From Anaerolineales bacterium (lineage in GTDB: Bacteria > Chloroflexota > Anaerolineae > Anaerolineales > UBA11579), in contig JAHBVB010000001.1 in assembly GCA_019637805.1 (NCBI GenBank), positions 571,875 through 635,874 of the forward strand: 64,000 bases of DNA, given 5' to 3'. The notes below the pieces were generated by a model. It was not told where the DNA came from and searched no databases. It worked only from the letters and a program-made list of their open reading frames with translations. Below, one piece after another: positions 26,067-34,029 of the stretch (the first letter of the stretch is position 1; each line of letters starts with the position of its first letter). Made by a program: the position numbers and the translations under genes.

Positions 26067-27371
26067 GTGGATGTACCCGCCCAAGCCGATACGATCAGCC
26101 CCAGCCTGAAAGAACGCCTGGCCGACTTCAACAAACTGTGGTTCGCCACCACGCTGGGGGTATTTGGCATGCAGGTCACCAACCTGGCGATCCCGCTGGT
26201 GGCGGTGACCCTGCTGGGCGCCAACGCCTGGCAGATGGGTCTGCTGCGCACTTTCAGCACCCTGCCCTTTCCGCTCTTCAGCTTGTTCGCCGGGGTGTGG
26301 CTGGACCATGCGCTGCGCAAGCCGGTGATGGTCACGGTGGACCTGCTGCGGGCAGCGCTGCTGTTCTCCGTGCCGCTGGCGGCCTGGCTGGGCTGGCTGA
26401 GCCTGGAGCAGCTGTACCTGGTGGTGTTCGGCGTGGGCACGCTCTCCGTAGTTTACGACGTGGCTCATTTTGCTTTCGTGCCTGCGCTGGTGACGCGCAG
26501 CCGGCTGATCGAGTCGAACAGCCGGCTGCACGCCAGCCACTCGCTGGCCGAGCTGGGCGGCCCCGGCCTGGGCGGCCTGCTGGTGCAGTGGATCGGCGCG
26601 CCCTTCGCCGTGCTGCTGGACGGCATGGCCAACCTGGGGTCGGCGCTGACCATCGCACGCATCCGCACGCCGGAGGCGATCAAACCGCAGCAGCCCGCCG
26701 AGCGGGAGAACGTGTGGCAGGGCATCCTGGCCGGGCTGCACGCCCTGCTGGATACGCCGGCGCTGCGGGCCATTATCGTCTCCTCGATGATCCTGGTGCT
26801 GTTCAACTCGGCAGGCATGTCGGTCTATTTGCTGTACCTGGTGCAAGACCTGGCGTTCTCGCCCGCCACGATCGGCCTGATCTTCGCCAGCAGCGGCGGC
26901 GCGGCGGTGGCCGGCGCAGCCTTGGCCAAACCGGTGGCCCAACGCATCGGCGTGGGCCCGGCGATCATTCTGGGCTGGCTGATGCAGAGCCTGGCGCGCC
27001 TGATGATCCCCTTTGCGGGCGGCTGGGCGCTGCTGCCCGGGTTGGTCGGCGTTCATCTTGTGATGGGCGTGTTCGGCACGATCGCCAATATCCACCAGTG
27101 GACCTTCCGCCAGAATACGGTCACCGACGATTTTCTGGCGCGGGTGACCGCCGGGCATCGCTTTGCCGTGTTCGGCACGGCGGCGCTGGGTTCGCTGCTG
27201 GGCGGGCTGTTAGGCACCTGGCTGGGCGACCTGCGCACCACCCTGATCATTTGCGGCGTGGGCGGCCTGCTAGGCCCCTTGTATGCCTACCTTTCGCCGC
27301 TGAGCAAAGTGCGCCAGCAGCCGGGAGAACCCAACCCGCCGACTTCGCCGGCGGAACGGGCCAAGCCGTAA
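26067..27371 (+). CDS. MFS transporter (enterobactin-exporter/EntS-like group)
   Basis: A 434-residue transporter with about 12 hydrophobic helices. The loop after helix 2 (FSLFAGVWLDHALRKPVMVT) is the MFS D-R/K-x-G/R-R/K-x type motif A, and SLTRSRLIESNSRLHASHSL-like sequence in the centre is typical of the drug/siderophore-exporter MFS_3 group. The start is the GTG at 26067, with GAGGAG 9 bases upstream; a TTG 21 bases earlier overlaps the ribosome site and is rejected. The substrate is unknown. It stands alone. Confidence 0.82.
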   Translation: MDVPAQADTISPSLKERLADFNKLWFATTLGVFGMQVTNLAIPLVAVTLLGANAWQMGLLRTFSTLPFPLFSLFAGVWLDHALRKPVMVTVDLLRAALLFSVPLAAWLGWLSLEQLYLVVFGVGTLSVVYDVAHFAFVPALVTRSRLIESNSRLHASHSLAELGGPGLGGLLVQWIGAPFAVLLDGMANLGSALTIARIRTPEAIKPQQPAERENVWQGILAGLHALLDTPALRAIIVSSMILVLFNSAGMSVYLLYLVQDLAFSPATIGLIFASSGGAAVAGAALAKPVAQRIGVGPAIILGWLMQSLARLMIPFAGGWALLPGLVGVHLVMGVFGTIANIHQWTFRQNTVTDDFLARVTAGHRFAVFGTAALGSLLGGLLGTWLGDLRTTLIICGVGGLLGPLYAYLSPLSKVRQQPGEPNPPTSPAERAKP

Positions 27372-27527
27372 CCCCTCTAGTCAAAAAGATATATTAATCC
27401 TTTCGGGGGCGGGGGGTAAGTTTGATTAATGGCTTGACAAGCTGCCCCTTTGCGCTGGCCAGGATACAGGCAAAAGGCTGGTTGGGGTGATTCTTGGACG
27501 AAATTTCAAGCGGGCGGCAATCAGCGA

Positions 27528-28949
27528 CTAGTCAAACCAGCGCCGGTACAGGTCGCTTTGCAACAGGTTGTGCGGGTCGGTCTTGGTTTTGAGCTTTTTG
27601 AACTCAGCCACGGCGCGGCGACCCAAGAAACGCTTGGCACTGCCCGCCCGCAAGGTGCTGTCTTTGACGAAATACAACCGCCCGCCCGCACCAAGCACAA
27701 CTTCATCCAGTTCAACGGCCAGGGCCGACAACCGCGCCCGATTGGCCGGGGTGACCTTGAAGTCCAGGGCCAGCGAGTAGCCATCCAGGGCGTGGGTCAG
27801 CAGGAACGGGTCGGGCCGGTGGCGCTTGAGCACGCCCAGGTAAGAGGGCAGCCCGGCCTTTTGGCACAGGCGCAGAATTTCGGCAAAGGCGTCCGCGGCG
27901 CGCGCTTTGGGGATAAAGCTCTGGTATTGGATCAGCCCATCGCGGCCGTAACTGCGTTCCCAGCCGGGGATGTAGTCCAACAGAAAGTTGAACTCGATCA
28001 GCGATTGGCGGTAGGTCTTGTGGTGGCTGATGGTGCGGCTGGCCAGGTACTTGGCGGTGTTGACCGCCCAAACGCTGAGATTGTTCATGAAGGGGGCCAT
28101 CAATTTGGGCAGCCAGCCGCGCGGCACCAGGCCGAACATGCGCGCCGGCAGGACCTGCGCGTCCACGCGCAGGCTGGCTTCGGCCTGAGGGTCTTCGGCG
28201 GCGTGCAGGTAGCGCGCCGTGTGGATTTGGCCGCGACCCAGCACCCGGCCGCCGGCAGTGCAGTCCACCCAACCCACCACGTAGTCGCGGTCTTTGTGCG
28301 TGTCGATCGCGGCCAGCATGGCGTCCAGATTGGGCTCGGCCCAAGCGTTGACTTCCAGCCGGCCGGATTCGATGGGCTTGAGCTGCAGGGTGATGCTGGT
28401 GAAGACGCCCAGCATGCCCAGGCCGCCGATCATGGCGCGGAACAAGCCGCCATTCTTGCGCGGCGTGCAGGTCACGCGCCGGCCGTTGGGCAACAGGGCG
28501 CTGAACTCCAGCACATGCTCGCCGATGGGGCCGGCGACCCAATTGTTCTTGCCGTGAATATTGGCCGAGAGACAGCCGCCGATGGTGGGAAACATGGTGC
28601 CGGGCACCACCGGCGGCCACCAACCATCGGCCAGCACGTAGTTCCACAGATCTTCAATGGTCACGCCGGGTTCGACGGTGATGCGGCCGCGGGCCGGGTC
28701 CCAGGCCAGGACGCGGTTGAGACGGCGCAGGTCGAGCACAATCTGGCCGCTGTTCAGGGCGGCGTCGCCGTAGCTGCGGCCGGAGCCGCGCAAGGCGATG
28801 CTGAGGCCTTGTTGGCGGGCGAGCTTGAACAGGGCCGGCAGTTCACCGGCCTGCTCCGGCTGGTAGAGCCAGGCACTGCTGCGCAGCGAATGGCCAAAAT
28901 TTTCCAGGCCCGACAGGGACTGCAGCGACAGGCTGGGGTCGGGACTCAA
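27528..28949 (-). CDS. DprE1-like FAD-dependent oxidase
   Basis: A 473-residue vanillyl-alcohol-oxidase-fold enzyme. It matches mycobacterial DprE1 along its length: ALRGSGRSYGDAALNSG (FAD loop), PGTMFPTIGGCLSANIHGKN (His132 at the DprE1 flavin-contact position), YGRDGLIQYQSFIP, and GGRLYFVKDS (Lys429). DprE1 oxidizes the 2'-OH of polyprenyl-phospho-ribose. The residue that aligns with DprE1 Cys387, in GWNICVDF, is Ala394 here (GYSLALDF). The TTG start at 28949 overlaps the upstream stop as TTGA, with GGAGA 8 bases before. The pair with the SDR gene supports a lipid-linked epimerase. Confidence 0.83.
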   Translation of the reverse strand: MSPDPSLSLQSLSGLENFGHSLRSSAWLYQPEQAGELPALFKLARQQGLSIALRGSGRSYGDAALNSGQIVLDLRRLNRVLAWDPARGRITVEPGVTIEDLWNYVLADGWWPPVVPGTMFPTIGGCLSANIHGKNNWVAGPIGEHVLEFSALLPNGRRVTCTPRKNGGLFRAMIGGLGMLGVFTSITLQLKPIESGRLEVNAWAEPNLDAMLAAIDTHKDRDYVVGWVDCTAGGRVLGRGQIHTARYLHAAEDPQAEASLRVDAQVLPARMFGLVPRGWLPKLMAPFMNNLSVWAVNTAKYLASRTISHHKTYRQSLIEFNFLLDYIPGWERSYGRDGLIQYQSFIPKARAADAFAEILRLCQKAGLPSYLGVLKRHRPDPFLLTHALDGYSLALDFKVTPANRARLSALAVELDEVVLGAGGRLYFVKDSTLRAGSAKRFLGRRAVAEFKKLKTKTDPHNLLQSDLYRRWFD

Positions 28950-29743
28950 AAGGACAGTCTCCGAAAGATGAAGGAGGGCACCAGGCGAATGACCAACATA
29001 ATGTAGCGCCAGAACCAGGGCACATAGACCAACTGCTGGCGGGCGCGCAGCGCTTTCCAAATGCCATCGGCGGCTTTTTCCGGCGAGATGACGCCGAAGG
29101 TGCGCGGCGAGCCTTTGAGCTGGTCAGTATCCACAAAACCGGGCTTGACGGTGAGCACATGCACGCCGCGGCGGGTGAGCCGGTTGCGCAAGCCTTCCAG
29201 GTAAGCGTCCAGGCCCGCCTTCGAGGCGTTGTAGGCCGGGTTGAGCACCCGGCCGCGGTCACCGGCCACAGAGGAGATGCCCACCAGCTGGCCGCGGCCG
29301 GCGCCCTGGAAGAGCGCCGCCGCACAGCCCAGCCAGGCCAGGGCGCCGGCCAGGTTGGTTTGCAGCATCTGCTGGTCTTTGTGACTGTCGAACTCGTCGA
29401 TCTTTACCGGAAGGGTAACCCCGGCGCAATAAACGAACAGGTCTATGCCGCCCAGGTCCTTGACCAGGCGCTGGAACAAGACCGGGACGGCCTTGAGGTC
29501 AGTGACGTCGTGCGCATAGGCCGCGGCGCGGGCTTCGCCGTGGGCGCGGTTAATGTCCTCACACAGCGCGTTGAGGCGGGCCTTGTTGCGGGCCAGCACG
29601 GCCACACGGTAGCCTTCGGCGGCCAGCCGCGCCGCCAGGGCGGCGCCAATGCCGGAAGAGGCGCCGACGATGACGGCGCGCTGGCGGCGCAGCAGCGGCG
29701 GCTCAGCCGGGAAGCGAGAGGGGGTAGTTTTGGTCTGGGGCAT
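28946..29743 (-). CDS. DprE2-like short-chain dehydrogenase
   Basis: A 265-residue SDR. The NAD(P) loop is VGASSGIGAALAARL, catalytic Ser is in GISSVAGDRGR, and the YxxxK motif is YNASKAG (about residue 180). The C-terminus ends in a hydrophobic membrane-associating stretch (WRYIMLVIRLVPSFIFRRL), as in the DprE2/SDR group of lipid-linked substrates. It would reduce the keto product of the oxidase encoded next, together inverting C2' of a polyprenyl-phospho-sugar. It is translationally coupled to that gene by a 4-base overlap. Confidence 0.78.
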   Translation of the reverse strand: MPQTKTTPSRFPAEPPLLRRQRAVIVGASSGIGAALAARLAAEGYRVAVLARNKARLNALCEDINRAHGEARAAAYAHDVTDLKAVPVLFQRLVKDLGGIDLFVYCAGVTLPVKIDEFDSHKDQQMLQTNLAGALAWLGCAAALFQGAGRGQLVGISSVAGDRGRVLNPAYNASKAGLDAYLEGLRNRLTRRGVHVLTVKPGFVDTDQLKGSPRTFGVISPEKAADGIWKALRARQQLVYVPWFWRYIMLVIRLVPSFIFRRLSF

Positions 29744-29791
29744 GGTCGCCTCGTATTATACGTGGCCCATGCGCCCCCTCGGCAGCCGCTA

Positions 29792-29797
29792 TATAAT
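29792..29797 (+). promoter_or_regulatory. Leaderless-type -10 box of the cyclase-fold gene
   Basis: Consensus TATAAT ends exactly 6 bases before the ATG at 29804. There is no ribosome site. Confidence 0.65.
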
Positions 29798-29803
29798 TCT
29801 GGC

Positions 29804-30754
29804 ATGCTGGAAGCGGACAAACAGGTGCTGGCCTGGCTACTGGAGGGCGACCCGGCGGTGCGCTGGCAAACCCAGCGCGACCTGCTGGATAAGAGCCCGG
29901 CTGTCTACGAAGCCGAACGCGCCAAAGTGGCCGAGGAAGGTTGGGGCGCCCGGCTGCTCAGCCTGCAAGACCCGCAGGGCACCTGGGCGGGCGGTCTTTA
30001 CACGCCCAAGTGGACCTCGACCCACTACACTTTATTGACCCTGGCCTTTTTGGGGCTGCCGGCGGCGAATGCGCAGGCGCAGAAAGCCTGCCAGATCCTG
30101 CTGGAGGACGGTTTCTTGCCGGACCACGGCATTCGCTATAACCTCAAAAAGCCCGACAAACACGGTCACGCCGAGACCTGCATCACCGGCATGGCGCTGG
30201 GGTTGTTCTCTGCCTTCGAATTGGATGATGCCCGCGTGGACCAGATCGCCAGCCATTTGCTGGCCCAGCAAATGGCGGATGGAGGCTGGAATTGCCGCTC
30301 GTATCGGGGCGATACGCACAGCTCATTCCACACCACTCTGCTGGTGCTGGAGGGATTGCGCCGCTATTGGCAGGCCAAACCAGCCGCTCCGCAAACGATT
30401 ACGGCGGCCATGGCCGCCGGCCGGCAATTTCTGCTGGAACACAGCTTGTTCCGTTCGCATCGCAGCGGGACAATCGTGAAGGCGGCTTTCCTGCGCACGC
30501 CGGCGCAGCCCAGCTGGCAGTACGATATTCTGCGCGCCCTGGATCACTTCCAGGCCACTGGCGCCGCCCGGGACGAACGCCTGGCAGAAGCGATCGGGCT
30601 GCTGCAGAAAAGCCAAAGTGGTGACGGCCGTTGGGATGAACAAACCCCGGCCAGCGGCAAGCTGTGGTTCCGCATGGAGACCCCGGGCAAGCCGGGGCGT
30701 TGGAACACCTTGCGCGCGCTGCGGGTATTGAAGTGGTGGCAGGCCAGCCGCTAA
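29804..30754 (+). CDS. Prenyltransferase/squalene-cyclase-like alpha-alpha barrel protein
   Basis: A 316-residue protein with repeats of the terpene-cyclase/prenyltransferase barrel type: LLSLQDPQGTWAGGLYTPKW, LLAQQMADGGWNCRSYRGD, and LLQKSQSGDGRWDEQTP are QW-like repeats. It is far shorter than a triterpene cyclase and lacks the catalytic DXDD motif, so it is not a squalene cyclase. The neighbourhood (a DprE1/DprE2-like pair) would fit a polyprenyl- or lipid-linked role, but that is inference. It ends 4 bases inside the convergent CelD-like gene. Confidence 0.65.
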   Translation: MLEADKQVLAWLLEGDPAVRWQTQRDLLDKSPAVYEAERAKVAEEGWGARLLSLQDPQGTWAGGLYTPKWTSTHYTLLTLAFLGLPAANAQAQKACQILLEDGFLPDHGIRYNLKKPDKHGHAETCITGMALGLFSAFELDDARVDQIASHLLAQQMADGGWNCRSYRGDTHSSFHTTLLVLEGLRRYWQAKPAAPQTITAAMAAGRQFLLEHSLFRSHRSGTIVKAAFLRTPAQPSWQYDILRALDHFQATGAARDERLAEAIGLLQKSQSGDGRWDEQTPASGKLWFRMETPGKPGRWNTLRALRVLKWWQASR

Positions 30755-31755
30755 GCGCGGGTAAGCCTGAGGCGCTGTACAAAGCGGTTTTGGGCGCCGA
30801 AGTGGTATTTGTATTCCTCGTCGCCGCGCATGAAGTCGAAGACGCTGCGACCCTGCGCAATGCACCATTCGATCATGTAGGCCAGCAGCACCCAGCCGGG
30901 GGACAGACGTGCGTGCTGGCTGCTGAAGCCGGAGTTGTAGGCCCAAATGCGCCCCAGATAGTCAAAGTTCATGAAGCCCGCCACACGTTCCGCGCCGACC
31001 GTGAGGAAAGCCAGCTGCAGCCAGCCACCAGCCGCGGCGGCCTGGGCGATGGCGCGCATCTGCACCTGCATATCAGGGGTGAGGAAAGCAGCCTTGTCGG
31101 CTTCCTGGGCCATCAGGGCAAAGAAGTCGTCCAGGGCGGCGGCCAGCTGTGGGTGCCGGCTGTCGACGATCTCCAGGTCGACCGCCACCGGGTACTTGGC
31201 GGCGTTGCGCAGTTTGCGGCGCAGTTCGTGGGCCTGTTTGCTATCCAGCATCTCGCCGTAGGCGTCAAAACTGTCCGGCAGGGTAATGTACGGGCTGGGC
31301 TGCAGCGTCTCCAGCTCGGCGGCCCAACCGGCGGCTGCGGCGGCCGACTGTAGGGCGACGGGGGTGGCCGACTCGTCCAGCAGATTGTGCAGCTCCAAGG
31401 CCGCCCAATCGCTGCCGGCCAGGTGAGCCAAGAGCGCCTGCACGAAGGCCGGCAGGTCGGCGGGCCGGACGATGAGATCAAGGAAATCGGCGATCTCGTG
31501 AGCGCCGATGAAACGCAGCGTGTCGCCGACAGCGAACAAGGGGGCGATGCCGCGCAGCTGACCCGCCTCGTCGCGGCCGGTGAGGATGTGCAACTGCGCA
31601 GCTTGCCACTCGCCGCCGCCCAGGTGCTGCCACCAGGCGCGCTGGAAGTCATAGGTCAGAAAGGGGGAATTTTGATGTGTGCTTTCAAGCAAAGACTGCC
31701 AGTCTGCTTGCAGGGCAGCCCAATCCTCCACCGTGTGGATGGTTTCGATGCGCAA
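30751..31755 (-). CDS. CelD/BcsL-type acetyltransferase (GNAT, Acetyltransf_6)
   Basis: A 334-residue GNAT of the CelD/FemAB-like group, linked in other bacteria to exopolysaccharide or envelope acylation. Marks are QNSPFLTYDFQRAWWQHLGG at the start and, in the C-terminal GNAT half, RVAGFMNFDYLGRIWAYNSG, then GWVLLAYMIEWCIAQG and VFDFMRGDEEYKYHFG. The TTG at 31755 has GGAG 5 bases upstream; a TTG at 31770 is the alternative. It starts 104 bases from the divergent membrane propeller gene. Confidence 0.78.
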   Translation of the reverse strand: MRIETIHTVEDWAALQADWQSLLESTHQNSPFLTYDFQRAWWQHLGGGEWQAAQLHILTGRDEAGQLRGIAPLFAVGDTLRFIGAHEIADFLDLIVRPADLPAFVQALLAHLAGSDWAALELHNLLDESATPVALQSAAAAAGWAAELETLQPSPYITLPDSFDAYGEMLDSKQAHELRRKLRNAAKYPVAVDLEIVDSRHPQLAAALDDFFALMAQEADKAAFLTPDMQVQMRAIAQAAAAGGWLQLAFLTVGAERVAGFMNFDYLGRIWAYNSGFSSQHARLSPGWVLLAYMIEWCIAQGRSVFDFMRGDEEYKYHFGAQNRFVQRLRLTRA

Positions 31756-31824
31756 TACAGCTCCGATCAAGTTGAGTTGGGAATGAACACAGGGCGGCAG
31801 GAAAAGCCAACCAAATTTTACCTG

Positions 31825-31830
31825 TATAAT
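31825..31830 (+). promoter_or_regulatory. -10 box upstream of the membrane propeller gene
   Basis: TGTATAAT lies 29 bases before the ATG at 31860. This promoter gives a normal leader. Confidence 0.45.
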
Positions 31831-31859
31831 TTTTCAAGACGAAGCAGGCCTCGTCTCGC

Positions 31860-34025
31860 ATGTCAGCCAAATTGGATCTAACCGTAGTTTCGCTGTATAG
31901 AGTGGACGGGCAAGATGAAGCTTACTTGCCCGGTTTGTTTTGCGCGCCCGCCCCGCGGCGGGCGGCCCGCGGCCGGGGCGAAGACCGCCTGGTGCTGCAA
32001 TTGTTCGCCCCGCCCGAATTGGGGTTAAGCGCTGAGGCGCAGGCCAGCCTGCTGCAAGATATGGCCAACGGCTACTTCCGCACGGCGGGCGCGGTGACCT
32101 CGGCCCTGCGCGAGCAGGTGGAACGACTGAACACTTACTTGTTCCAGCGCAACCAGGGGTCGCCGCCGGCCGGCGCGGCGCAGCTGAGCCTGATGCTGCT
32201 ACGCGAGGAGCGCCTGACGCTGGCGCAGTGCGGCCCGCTGCACGGCTTCCAGTTGAGCAAGTCGATCCACCATTATTACGATGCGCAGGGCGCCGGCCGC
32301 GGGTTGGGCCTGGGCCAGAATGCGCAGATGCGCTTTTACCAATTCGAGCTGCACCCGGGCGAACGCCTGCTGAGCCTGGCGCAGCTGCCGGCCAGCTGGA
32401 ACGAAAGCACGCTGGCGGACAGCGAGCAGGCTGAGCTGGGCGCATTAAGCCAGCGCCTGCTGGACCAAGCCGGCGAGCAGCTGACGGCAGTGCTGCTGGA
32501 AGTGCAACCCGGCACGGGCAGTCTGCAGCAAGTGAGCGCAAGCCAGCTGCGGCCGCAACCCAAGCCAACCGCTGCAGCCGCGGCTGACGTGCCGGCCCCG
32601 GCGACGCTGAGCGATACGGCGCCGGTCCGGGCGCAGCCGCTGGCCGGCGCCTGGGTAGAGCCGCCTCTGGCGGCTGCCACGACGTATTCCGACCCCCCTG
32701 AGCCAGAAATGGCGACGCCAACGCCAATTTCTGAACGGCTGCGGGATCTTTCCGGGCGCTTTGTGCCGCCGCTACGCCAGTTCCTGGAGCGCATTCTGCC
32801 GGAAGAGCCGATCTTCAACCTGCCGCCGCGGGTGATGGGGTTGATCGCCCTGCTGGTGCCGATGGCGGTGGTGATCCTGGTGGCGGTGGTGTATTTGCAG
32901 TTTGGCCGCCAGCAGCTGTATGTCAACTATTTGGAACGCGCCCAGGCCGCGGCGGCCATCGCCACAGCCAGCGGCGACGCGGGCGAAGTGCGCCTGGCCT
33001 GGGAAGGCGTGATGTACTACGCCGAGCGCGCCGCCCATTATGAAGAAGACCAAGCGGTGGCCTTTGAGCTGCTGAGCCGGGCCAATGCCGCCCTGGATGA
33101 GATGGACGTCATCCGGCGCTTGGAATTCAACCCGATCCTCAGCCAGCCGCTGGCCAACGATGCGCAGATCACGCGCATGGTGGCCACCAACAACGAGATC
33201 TATCTGCTGGACAGCAGCAGCGGCAACATCCTGCGGCTGTTCCTGGCCGGAGACGGCAACCTGGGCCGCTACCAGCAGGACGCCAACTTCCGCTGCGGCC
33301 CCGGCCAGTACGGCAGCTTCATCGTCTCGGCGCTGGTGGACCTGGCGCTGCTGCCGCGCGGCAACGCGGCCAATGCCGAGCTGATCGCCATGGACGCCAA
33401 CGGCAACGTGCTGTATTGCGCCCAGGGCCAGGCGCCCTCGGCGCAAACCCTGACACCGCCCAACAACCACTGGGGGCGGCCGCGTTCACTGCGCATCGCC
33501 AACGGCGACCTGTACATCCTGGACCCGCAAACCAACGCGGTGTGGCTGTATGAAGGCGAGGACCACGCCTTTGGCGAAGCGCCGCGCTTCTTCTTCGGCG
33601 CCGAGGTGCCCAGCCTGCGCGACGTGCAAGACATGGCGGTGAACGGCAGCGACATCTACCTGCTGAGCAGCGATGGGCGCATGGTGCGCTGCACGCTGGG
33701 CACCAGCGTCAACAACCCGACCAGCTGCGAGAACCCGGCCACCTACACCGACACACGGCCGGGTTTCGGCAACGGGCCGCAGATCGAGGGCGCCAACTTT
33801 GAGCAGGTGCGGATCAGCGAACCGCCCCAGCCGGCGATGTATATGCTGGACCCAGTGGCGCGCGCCGTGTATCGCTTGAGCCTGACGCTAAGCTTGGATA
33901 CGCAGTTCCGCAGCCTGAACGACCTGCCCGCCGGGCTGGCCACGGCCTTTGCGGTGACCCCCAACCGCGCCATTCTCTTGGCGATCAGCAACGACGTCTA
34001 CATCGGCTTTTTGCCCTCTGAGTAA
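31860..34025 (+). CDS. Membrane-anchored protein: cytosolic PP2C-like domain, one TM helix, outer beta-propeller
   Basis: A 721-residue protein with three parts. Residues 1-240 resemble a PP2C-type phosphatase fold (LSLMLLREERLTLAQCGPLHG, GLGLGQNAQM), but the metal-binding Asp-Gly motifs of active PP2C are not visible. A Pro/Ala linker (240-310) leads to one transmembrane helix (about 324-347). Residues about 410-715 are repeated blades (NNEIYLLDSSSGNILRLFL, NGDLYILDPQTNAVWLYEG, GSDIYLLSSDGRMVRCTLG) of an extracytoplasmic propeller. It could sense outside ligands through a catalytically dead phosphatase. priA follows 4 bases later. Confidence 0.7.
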   Translation: MSAKLDLTVVSLYRVDGQDEAYLPGLFCAPAPRRAARGRGEDRLVLQLFAPPELGLSAEAQASLLQDMANGYFRTAGAVTSALREQVERLNTYLFQRNQGSPPAGAAQLSLMLLREERLTLAQCGPLHGFQLSKSIHHYYDAQGAGRGLGLGQNAQMRFYQFELHPGERLLSLAQLPASWNESTLADSEQAELGALSQRLLDQAGEQLTAVLLEVQPGTGSLQQVSASQLRPQPKPTAAAAADVPAPATLSDTAPVRAQPLAGAWVEPPLAAATTYSDPPEPEMATPTPISERLRDLSGRFVPPLRQFLERILPEEPIFNLPPRVMGLIALLVPMAVVILVAVVYLQFGRQQLYVNYLERAQAAAAIATASGDAGEVRLAWEGVMYYAERAAHYEEDQAVAFELLSRANAALDEMDVIRRLEFNPILSQPLANDAQITRMVATNNEIYLLDSSSGNILRLFLAGDGNLGRYQQDANFRCGPGQYGSFIVSALVDLALLPRGNAANAELIAMDANGNVLYCAQGQAPSAQTLTPPNNHWGRPRSLRIANGDLYILDPQTNAVWLYEGEDHAFGEAPRFFFGAEVPSLRDVQDMAVNGSDIYLLSSDGRMVRCTLGTSVNNPTSCENPATYTDTRPGFGNGPQIEGANFEQVRISEPPQPAMYMLDPVARAVYRLSLTLSLDTQFRSLNDLPAGLATAFAVTPNRAILLAISNDVYIGFLPSE

Positions 34026-34029
34026 CGCC

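Noticed and set aside
29804-30754. Squalene-hopene cyclase
   Set aside because: Only half the length, with no DXDD motif; only the barrel repeats agree.
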